From: Thalassotalea sp.
GTDB lineage: Bacteria; Pseudomonadota; Gammaproteobacteria; Enterobacterales; Alteromonadaceae
Length of the DNA: 34,956 bases
Assembly (NCBI GenBank): GCA_029249355.1
Contig: JAQWHO010000070.1
Span: 1 to 34,956, forward strand
Reading direction: 5' to 3'
The translations under genes were made by a program, and so were the position numbers. Below the pieces are notes generated by a model. The model was given only the letters and a program-made list of their open reading frames with translations. It had not been told where the DNA came from and did no database searches. This document shows, piece after piece, positions 27,659 through 34,956 of the stretch. The first letter of the stretch is position 1, and each line of letters opens with the position of its first letter.

Positions 27659-28093
27659 TTATTTTTGCACGACGGCAAATACCTTATTTACTATTTTCCA
27701 CTCTTGATTGATTTTTAGCAAAGAAAGATAATCGACATATTTCCATGTGCCCATATCCCATTCAGCACGAACAGACGCATCACTTTGTTCTATATCCACT
27801 GAAATAATATGAATGGTGTGTTTACCTGGCTTATCTGTACTAAAGAATCCAAGGAAAGTTTTCATATCATAAACATCATGTTTTCCTTTTCTAATTCCTT
27901 GAACCTTAGCGTCAGGATGAAAGGCTTTAGCAATTATTTCAGGATCACCTAATAAGCTACCTTCAAGATAATAATTCACGGCTTTTTCAACCGCCGTAGC
28001 TTGTGTTTTATCGCCACTATATTGGGTTTCAGCAATACTACTAAAACTTAATAAAATAAAGAGCGATGTTGATATTAAGTTGATGATTTTCAT
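27659..28093 (-). CDS. Exported NTF2-like / putative lumazine-binding-like protein
   Basis: Internal start MKIINLISTSLFILLSFSSIA gives a signal peptide; AVEKAVNYYLEGSLLGDPEIIAKAFHPDAKVQGIRKG...WKIVNKVF is an NTF2-like pattern. Confidence 0.75.
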   Translation of the reverse strand: MKIINLISTSLFILLSFSSIAETQYSGDKTQATAVEKAVNYYLEGSLLGDPEIIAKAFHPDAKVQGIRKGKHDVYDMKTFLGFFSTDKPGKHTIHIISVDIEQSDASVRAEWDMGTWKYVDYLSLLKINQEWKIVNKVFAVVQK

Positions 28094-28136
28094 GCTTATT
28101 CCTTTGTAGTCATAATTCATTATAAAACGTGTAAAT

Positions 28137-28895
28137 TTAAGGCTTTAAAAACTGACTGGGAGAAACCCCCATTTGCTTTTTAAACATATAAATAAATGCT
28201 GAGCTAGACTCATAGCCCAATAGTTCTGCAATGCTATTTATACTATCGCCGAGCGATAAATGTTTTATTGCTATTTGTATATTCAACCGCTGGCGCCATT
28301 CGCTATAAGTAATGCTGGTTTCTTTTTTAAACACGCGACTTAGGGTACGAGGTGAGGCTTTGACAAATTTCCCCCAAAACTTCAAATCACTTTTAAGTGA
28401 CGGATGCTTGAGTAAACGCTCAGTTATGTCTGTTAACCTATTATCTTTTGGGTAAGGTAAAAAAGTATCAAGCTCAGTCGCGATAATAAATTTGTCACGC
28501 ATTAGCCGTAACAACCTACCGTCGGGTGATTGCCAATCATAATTAGCAGGGATATTGATACTTTCAAGTATTAACGCATTTAACAAATGATCAACGGTAA
28601 TGACTTCAGGCTGTACAGATAAGTTAGTCGCTTCTTCGTTTGTGAAACAAAAAACACTAATTTTAACGGCAGTTTTGGCTAACATTTCATGCAAAAAATC
28701 AGCAGGAATAACAATAGCTTGTTGAGGCGGAACAAAGTATCGCCCGTTTTCGGTGATTATTGCCAGTACACCCGTATGAACAAAAATACATTGCGCTTGC
28801 TGGTGTTGATATTTGTTGATACCGGCAAGTGCAGGTATTTCACGATGTAGCACTGAAATAGGAGGAAGCTGGGTAGAATCAATTTCATTTGTCAT
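28137..28895 (-). CDS. AraC family transcriptional regulator
   Basis: N-terminal cupin-like domain; C-terminal HTH (FVKASPRTLSRVFKKETSITYSEWRQRLNIQIAIKHLSLGDSINSIAELLGYESSSAFIYMFKKQMGVSPSQF). ORF extends to 29027; MTNEIDS start at 28895 preferred. Confidence 0.88.
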   Translation of the reverse strand: MTNEIDSTQLPPISVLHREIPALAGINKYQHQQAQCIFVHTGVLAIITENGRYFVPPQQAIVIPADFLHEMLAKTAVKISVFCFTNEEATNLSVQPEVITVDHLLNALILESINIPANYDWQSPDGRLLRLMRDKFIIATELDTFLPYPKDNRLTDITERLLKHPSLKSDLKFWGKFVKASPRTLSRVFKKETSITYSEWRQRLNIQIAIKHLSLGDSINSIAELLGYESSSAFIYMFKKQMGVSPSQFLKP

Positions 28896-29083
28896 TTTGT
28901 CTACAAATACAATAAAATTTAATAAACTATGACATTCAGTTTTTATCATTTTGGCTGATAATTCAAGTATTGAGCAGAAAAAACACAATATGCCAGACAA
29001 TAAAGTTGAGAAAGTGATTGTATTCAATAGACAATAGTAACTACACTTTAGCCCACAAAATAAAATAACTCATAGGATTATAA

Positions 29084-30982
29084 ATGAGAAAGTTATTCGC
29101 ACTCTGTTTGGCATTATCTACTGTATTGTCTACAGCATTAACAAGCCAATGTGCGCTTGCTGATGGAGAAACTATTTATCAAGTGTCATTTGATAATGCC
29201 GTTCATCACGAAGCTCAAATATCTGCTACTTTTACCGGAATTGAAAATCAAGTATTAGAGGTGCAGATGAGTCGCGCTTCACCTGGCCGTTATGCAATGC
29301 ATGAGTTTATTAAAAATGTTTATAAAGTGCGCGCGGTAAATAGCGTAGGGCAACCACTAGAAATAACTCGACCTAATCCGTATCAATGGCACATTGCAGG
29401 TCATGATGGTGAAGTGACATTTATTTATACTCTATTTGGCGATAGAGCTGACGGGACCTATAATCAAATTGACCGCACTCATGCACATTTAAATATGCCA
29501 GCGACTTTTGTTTGGGCAACAAATCACGAAGACAGAAAAATAAACGTTGAATTTCGACCATTCAACCCTCGCTGGAAAGTGGCAACTCAATTAGTGAAAG
29601 GGCAAGGGAAATATTCATTTTCAGCGCCTGATTTACAATACTTTTTAGATAGTCCAACAGAATTAAGCGATCATCAAGTGCGTTCTTGGCAAGTGAATTC
29701 TGGTGGCAAAACACAAACCATAAAATTAGCTGTTCATCATGATGGTATCGAAGATGACTTAGATAAATACACTGAAAAAGCCAAAGCGGTTGTCGAAGAA
29801 CAGATAAAAGTTTTTGGTGAACTACCCACATTCGATTATGGCGAATATACATTTATTGCTTGTTATCTCCCTCACGTAAGTGGTGATGGTATGGAACATC
29901 GTAATTCGACTATATTAACGAATTCTACTTCGTTAGATGAAGCCGAATATAGTCAATTGGGTACTTTATCTCATGAATTTTTTCATGCTTGGAATGTCGA
30001 GCGTATTCGTCCGCAAGAATTAGAACCGTTTAAATATATTGAGGCGAATATGACGCCGAGCTTATGGTTGGCGGAAGGGTTTACAACATACTATGGCGAT
30101 CTTATCTTAAAACGCACGCAAGAATGGGATGAAGATAAATACTTAGAAAAAGTCGCAAGTATCATCAACCAAGCTTATAACATGCGTGGTCGATTATATT
30201 TTACGCCTGAAGGCGCGAGCCAATTAGCGACATTCACCGATGCTGGCGTTTCAAAAGACAGAACGAATTATCATAATATCTTTTTTAGTTATTACACCTA
30301 TGGTCGAGCGATGGGCTTAGCGTTAGATTTATCATTACGCGCGCAATTCCCTGGTAAGTCATTAGATGATTATATGCGTCAATTGTGGCTTGATTTTGGT
30401 CAATCTGAAACGCCATATTCTCGTGACGATGCACTTGCAACATTAGTAAAAATTACCGGCGATCAATTGTTTGCCGATAAATTTTTTGCGGAGCATATTC
30501 ATGGTCAAACCAAACCTGATTTTGCCGCATTACTCGCATCGGCAGGTTTGAAACTAGAACAAAAAGACGATGAAAGCGCTTATCTTGGTAAAGTGAATTT
30601 TTACTTTCGCGGTGAAGATGCCATTGTCGATAATACCGTTTTAGTTGATAGCCCACTTTATAGAGCTGGCGTTGAACGTGGTGATCAAATTATAAAACTA
30701 GGTCGTAGAACTATTCGTAATAGTAAGTTGTGGGATAAAGCTTTAGCGCAATTTTCACCGGGTGATGTAACCACTATTGAGTATATTCAACGTGGCGAAA
30801 CGGTTAAAAAGCAAATAGCCTTTATTAGCGATCCAACGTTAACCGTGTCAAAGCTTGATGATGAATTGTTACTTGATACACACAAAGCGTTCTTAATTGA
30901 TTGGCTAGGTGAGGATACTCCAGATGAAGATCTAGAAAATACACCGCCTACTGTGCAACCATTAGAACGTGTAGAAGACTAA
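29084..30982 (+). CDS. M61 family metallopeptidase with PDZ domain
   Basis: 632 aa; signal peptide; zinc motif LSHEFFHAWNVERIRP, LAEGFTTYYGDL; PDZ-like SPLYRAGVERGDQIIKLGRRTI. Confidence 0.92.
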   Translation: MRKLFALCLALSTVLSTALTSQCALADGETIYQVSFDNAVHHEAQISATFTGIENQVLEVQMSRASPGRYAMHEFIKNVYKVRAVNSVGQPLEITRPNPYQWHIAGHDGEVTFIYTLFGDRADGTYNQIDRTHAHLNMPATFVWATNHEDRKINVEFRPFNPRWKVATQLVKGQGKYSFSAPDLQYFLDSPTELSDHQVRSWQVNSGGKTQTIKLAVHHDGIEDDLDKYTEKAKAVVEEQIKVFGELPTFDYGEYTFIACYLPHVSGDGMEHRNSTILTNSTSLDEAEYSQLGTLSHEFFHAWNVERIRPQELEPFKYIEANMTPSLWLAEGFTTYYGDLILKRTQEWDEDKYLEKVASIINQAYNMRGRLYFTPEGASQLATFTDAGVSKDRTNYHNIFFSYYTYGRAMGLALDLSLRAQFPGKSLDDYMRQLWLDFGQSETPYSRDDALATLVKITGDQLFADKFFAEHIHGQTKPDFAALLASAGLKLEQKDDESAYLGKVNFYFRGEDAIVDNTVLVDSPLYRAGVERGDQIIKLGRRTIRNSKLWDKALAQFSPGDVTTIEYIQRGETVKKQIAFISDPTLTVSKLDDELLLDTHKAFLIDWLGEDTPDEDLENTPPTVQPLERVED

Positions 30983-31099
30983 AAGCGTACTTTAATCATT
31001 AATTTGGCGGAGTTACAGGGTTAAGAATTTAACTGCTATAACTCCAGCCATCTAAAATAACTTATACAATCAAAAATAATAATAACAAAGGCCTTTACG

Positions 31100-31528
31100 T
31101 TGTACTCACCAGAACAAATAGAAAACTTAACCGCTGAACTTCGACATTCACTTGGAGATAATATTCCTTGGAAATATGAAGAAAAATTAGCGGTAATGCT
31201 CAGCGAATTTGCGCAAAATAAATCAGATGTTGTGTTAGAGAAATTAAGAAATACATTAACCGATGAATGGCATAGTAAAACAGCAAAAAAACTGCCGAAA
31301 TCAATAAAAGAACAATTGGGTGATTTAGCTAAATTAAGTAAAAATCAAAGAATACTCGCTGTTCCTGCTAAAGATAGTTCTCCTGCATTAGTTGCCTTAT
31401 GGTGGCCTTGGGATCATGGTGGAACATATTCGCTGAGAATAAAAGTATTAGAAAATAGTTATGAAAATACACCTGAACAATCGTCAGGCATATTTTCATG
31501 GTTAAAAAATTTGTTTGTTTCTGCGTAA
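31100..31528 (+). CDS. Uncharacterised 142-aa protein
   Basis: TTG start with AAAGG 8 nt upstream; MYSPEQIENLTAELRHSLGDNIPWKYEEKLAVMLSEF...SPALVALWWPWDHGGTYSLRIKVL. No family recognised. Confidence 0.7.
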   Translation: MYSPEQIENLTAELRHSLGDNIPWKYEEKLAVMLSEFAQNKSDVVLEKLRNTLTDEWHSKTAKKLPKSIKEQLGDLAKLSKNQRILAVPAKDSSPALVALWWPWDHGGTYSLRIKVLENSYENTPEQSSGIFSWLKNLFVSA

Positions 31529-31553
31529 GTTATTTTAGTTTTTATTTATGAAT

Positions 31554-34010
31554 TTAATCTGCACCGCGTAAGCTATTTATAACAGGCTTTTTGATAGATT
31601 TTTGTAAAGGTAAATAACAAGCTAAAAACGAAACTAAAGAAATAAACCCTAACGTGACAAGATATGCAGGAATTAGCTCAATCGATATATAACTTATTAA
31701 ACTCTCAGCTAATATAAAATAGACACTAAATATCACAGTAATACTTAATAAAATACCAATGAGTAAAGCTGTGATGTTGTCTTTGACCACCATTAATATA
31801 ATGTCTTTTCCTTTTGCCCCTATTGCCATTCTAGTGCCTATTTCGAACTGCCTCATTTGAGTGCTATAGCTTAAAATTCCATACAAACCTATACCAGCAA
31901 GCACTAATACTAAGCTCGCCAAAATTGCGGTGGTTACAGCTGTGGAAATTTTGGGGAATAAGCTTTTTGTCAGTAGGTCAGATGCCATATGGAAGTTCAA
32001 TACTGAATATCGCGAATCTGCTTCTGTTAATATTTGTGCTAGTTGTTGGCGACTAATGGATTGTTCAGCTTTTATTTTTAGCATCAATTGCTGTGAATGT
32101 AGTGGTATGGGTGCATAAGATCTTGGCACAGCTGCTGTTATATCGTCGTTGCCAAATGCAGTCTGTCCAGGAATAACAATATCTTTAACTATACCTATTA
32201 TTTCAAAGTCAGGCTCGCCGATCGATGACAGTTGCATGCCTATAACATCACCGTCAGCTTTTAGTTGTTCGGCGAAAGCTTGATTAATAATAATGACATT
32301 ATTATTCTCTCGGCGATCAGCTATCGTCAGGTTTTCACCTGTTAAAAAAGGCTGTTCTATTAGGTTAAAATATTTCTGATCTATTCTTTTAAAGTAGGGT
32401 ATGTATTTTACATTATCTGCATTATTGGTGAGTGCTTTAACACCAAAGCCATCTAAAGGAGAACTCCCTTGCGAAATTGATTCAACTTGCGGTAAAGCCT
32501 CAAGCTGTCTGATGAGTTCAGCCATACTGTTAGTCTTCTCTTCTTCACTAGGAGTCTCTGTTGAAGAAAAGTTTAAAATTAAAGTTGATTTATTATTCGT
32601 GTTGAACCCTATCGGTGCATTGACGGTTTCCATCGCACTTTTAAACAAGCTAATATTCGCAAAAGCTAATGTTGTAGCTAATGCCACTTGGCTAGCGATA
32701 AGTAAATGACGCGTTTTTTTAGACACTTGTATACTGCTGTTCTTACCACTGCTCTGTAGCGCAGTATTTAATATATTGTAATTGACGATACGAGTGCTTA
32801 ATGTTGCAAATGATAATGCAAAAAGCAGCATAGTGAATATCGCTGATCCTAACGTAATCGCGTTAAGAGATAACTCGTTAATTCTAGGTAATACATCGGC
32901 TAAATATTGATGCATGAGAGAGAACCCAACTTGAGCTATAACTAGAGCCAGAATGATCGACATAAACATTAATAGACTGGTTTCAGCGAAGACAGCTGTA
33001 AATAGATGTTTTTTATTTGCACCAAGTGCCGCTTGAATGGCTATTTGATGTTGTTTTTCGGCAATACGTGACATGAATAAATTCGAAATGTTTGTACTGG
33101 CGATTAATACTAATCCAATGACACCAGCTAACAACATTATCGCAATAGTCTTGCTATTACCGAGTATGTCTTCTTCAAGTGAATGAACTTTCATGGTGAC
33201 CGACCAGCCTTTGAAAAAGTCATATTTAGCCGCAAATCCTTCCTGCCAATATTCACTCAATAAAGGTGTTAGCTTTTGTTCCACTTGGTGTTGAGTTGTA
33301 TTTTTTGTTAATTTTCCAATAAATTTAAAGTTACTTTTTATATTACCAAAAGTCTTTCTTTCTTCTGTACTCTCCGGATTCAAGTCCCAGGGTAGCCAAA
33401 CTTGGGTTTTACGACCAATTTCTGCCAGTGTAGGTTCAGCAAAGTCTTTAGCCAACACACCGACAATGCGATAACTAATAGCGCTTAAGGTTATTTTCTC
33501 GTCTAGAACACTATTGCTACCAGCAAACTCTTTTTGCCAAGTATCATAACTGAGCATTGCAACAGGATTATAGCTATCAAGAGCTTCGCTTGCTTCAAAC
33601 ATACGCCCTAGGGCTATGGGAGAGGCTAACATCTGATGAAATTCAGGCGTAACATAAGAGGTATTAACCAATGGCTGACTATGGTGAGAAATAATCACAT
33701 CTTGATCATAATAAACCATTGCTGCATGCTCAAATGCTTCTTTATCCTTGTATAAATACTCGAGGTTCGGATAACTATAAGCAACTGTTTTAGTTTCTTT
33801 TTTAGCATCAATAATTTTGTGGTCAACAACAAATAAACGATCTTGTTCCGGATAAGGCAATGGCTCAATCAATAACAAATAACTTAGCGTAATTGTGCAA
33901 AGTAGGGCGCCTAAGGTGATTCCCATTGTTGAAATAACACTAAAAACAAAACCCGGTTTTTGTTTAAGACCAAAATAGGCTTGCTTAAGCAGATAAATAA
34001 ACAGATTCAT
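31554..34010 (-). CDS. MacB/FtsX-type ABC transporter permease
   Basis: 818 aa; MacB periplasmic core pattern, NISNLFMSRIAEKQHQIAIQAALGANKKHL, C-terminal RQFEIGTRMAIGAKGKDIILMVVKDN, CYLPLQKSIKKPVINSLRGAD. Confidence 0.9.
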   Translation of the reverse strand: MNLFIYLLKQAYFGLKQKPGFVFSVISTMGITLGALLCTITLSYLLLIEPLPYPEQDRLFVVDHKIIDAKKETKTVAYSYPNLEYLYKDKEAFEHAAMVYYDQDVIISHHSQPLVNTSYVTPEFHQMLASPIALGRMFEASEALDSYNPVAMLSYDTWQKEFAGSNSVLDEKITLSAISYRIVGVLAKDFAEPTLAEIGRKTQVWLPWDLNPESTEERKTFGNIKSNFKFIGKLTKNTTQHQVEQKLTPLLSEYWQEGFAAKYDFFKGWSVTMKVHSLEEDILGNSKTIAIMLLAGVIGLVLIASTNISNLFMSRIAEKQHQIAIQAALGANKKHLFTAVFAETSLLMFMSIILALVIAQVGFSLMHQYLADVLPRINELSLNAITLGSAIFTMLLFALSFATLSTRIVNYNILNTALQSSGKNSSIQVSKKTRHLLIASQVALATTLAFANISLFKSAMETVNAPIGFNTNNKSTLILNFSSTETPSEEEKTNSMAELIRQLEALPQVESISQGSSPLDGFGVKALTNNADNVKYIPYFKRIDQKYFNLIEQPFLTGENLTIADRRENNNVIIINQAFAEQLKADGDVIGMQLSSIGEPDFEIIGIVKDIVIPGQTAFGNDDITAAVPRSYAPIPLHSQQLMLKIKAEQSISRQQLAQILTEADSRYSVLNFHMASDLLTKSLFPKISTAVTTAILASLVLVLAGIGLYGILSYSTQMRQFEIGTRMAIGAKGKDIILMVVKDNITALLIGILLSITVIFSVYFILAESLISYISIELIPAYLVTLGFISLVSFLACYLPLQKSIKKPVINSLRGAD

Positions 34011-34956
34011 TAATCGCTACCTTTTAAGCTATGAATCGCAGGTTTGTTAATATATTGACGCAGTGGTAGATAACACGCGAGAAATGAAATCAGGGAAATT
34101 AGGCCTAAGGTTCCAACAAATACAGGCACTAGGTCTAGTGAAATATAACGAGTTAAGTTGTCACTAAATCCGATATATAAGCCTAGTAACATTAACATAC
34201 TGAACACAATCCCCATTAATAACGCGCGTCCATTGTCTTTAATCACCATGGCAATAATATTTTTCCCTTTAGCGCCAATCGCCATATGCGTGCCTATTTC
34301 AAAACGACGCATTTGGCTTGAGTATTTCAAAATACCGTAAAGGCCTATACCACTCAGTAAAAAGGTAATGACAGTTAATATAATGGTCGTGAATGCAGTA
34401 GTTGTTGCACTAAATAGGCGGTCATTTTTATAAGCTGTTAATGAAGAGAAACTGAATAAACTTAGGTTATTATCAACCGTTTTAAGCGTTGTAATTAACT
34501 CTTCTCTTGATAGTGTTTGCCCGTTTTTTACTTTGATCAGTAACATGTTTCTTGAAAGGCTAGCCGGATAATAAAACCGCGGAGAGATAGACTTTCTGCC
34601 CGGAACATTAATGCTTTTAACTACACCAATAACACTCGCACCATTAGTAAATTTTGTACCTAATGCACTACCATTTGGGGCAAGCTTCTTTGCAAAAACA
34701 TCATTTATGATAGTAACTAATTCTCTATCTTTTATCTGAGCAGTCGTAAAGTTATCGCCTTCAATAATCTCTTGATTAATCAAGGAAAAATATTGTTCGT
34801 CAACATCTTTGCCGGCAATCGAAAAACGTTGATTATCTGCCTCAGTGGAAATGGCAAAAGTGCCAAAACCTGATGGCCTCATAGATTGACTAACCGCCAT
34901 GATTTTTGGAGACTCAAGCAATGCTTTTTTTAAGTGGGTTAAGTGTTCTGCTTGCA
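34010..34956 (-). CDS. MacB/FtsX-type ABC transporter permease, C-terminal part (truncated by window end)
   Basis: RRFEIGTHMAIGAKGKNIIAMVIKDN, CYLPLRQYINKPAIHSLKGSD parallel to the downstream gene; frame remains open to 34956 (QAEHLTHLKKALLESPK). Confidence 0.88.
   Translation of the reverse strand, partial: QAEHLTHLKKALLESPKIMAVSQSMRPSGFGTFAISTEADNQRFSIAGKDVDEQYFSLINQEIIEGDNFTTAQIKDRELVTIINDVFAKKLAPNGSALGTKFTNGASVIGVVKSINVPGRKSISPRFYYPASLSRNMLLIKVKNGQTLSREELITTLKTVDNNLSLFSFSSLTAYKNDRLFSATTTAFTTIILTVITFLLSGIGLYGILKYSSQMRRFEIGTHMAIGAKGKNIIAMVIKDNGRALLMGIVFSMLMLLGLYIGFSDNLTRYISLDLVPVFVGTLGLISLISFLACYLPLRQYINKPAIHSLKGSD

Noticed and set aside
29562-29852. 96-aa antisense ORF in the M61 peptidase gene
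   Set aside because: Fully inside a convincing CDS, with no recognisable domain; chance open frame.
1-34956. CRISPR arrays, tRNA/rRNA genes, transposases or integrases
   Set aside because: No regularly spaced direct repeats, RNA gene signatures or recombinase motifs seen by eye; a formal scan (tRNAscan, Infernal, CRISPR finder) was not possible here.
31554-34956. Tandem MacB/FtsX permeases as a novel system
   Set aside because: Duplicated MacB-like permeases next to an ABC ATPase are common in Alteromonadales; the ATPase is presumably outside the window.

Overview
Window of about 35 kb from an AT-rich gammaproteobacterial chromosome, probably a marine Alteromonadales/Colwelliaceae-like organism (inferred from gene content and protein style). 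Left part: housekeeping-type genes, namely an atypical receiver-TPR protein, an orphan OmpR-type regulator, two RhlE-type DEAD-box helicases, a YaiI-family protein, a DUF748 protein, a thioesterase, a DUF2750 protein, an exported amidohydrolase fused to a RidA domain, a DsbA with a CPAC motif, and an AIM24/TIGR00266 protein. Centre (about 12.97-27.6 kb): a compact carbohydrate-utilisation locus. One operon holds a GPH transporter, a GH94-type phosphorylase, a gluconokinase and an exported CBM9-like protein. It is divergent from a TonB-dependent receptor. Next come a FucP-type sugar MFS divergent from a GH1 beta-glucosidase, a 510-aa GPH transporter, a LacI regulator and a CWC small protein. 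Four near-identical palindromes (TGTAAGCGCTTACA type) sit in the two divergent promoter regions, so the locus looks like one LacI regulon. The tight GH94-gluconokinase coupling points to phosphorolysis of an aldobionic acid (cellobionate) rather than plain cellobiose. Right part: an NTF2-like protein, an AraC regulator, an M61 peptidase, an uncharacterised 142-aa protein, and two tandem MacB/FtsX-type ABC permeases, the last truncated by the window edge. No RNA genes, CRISPR arrays or intact mobile elements were found by eye. All family names come from motif recognition, not database searches.
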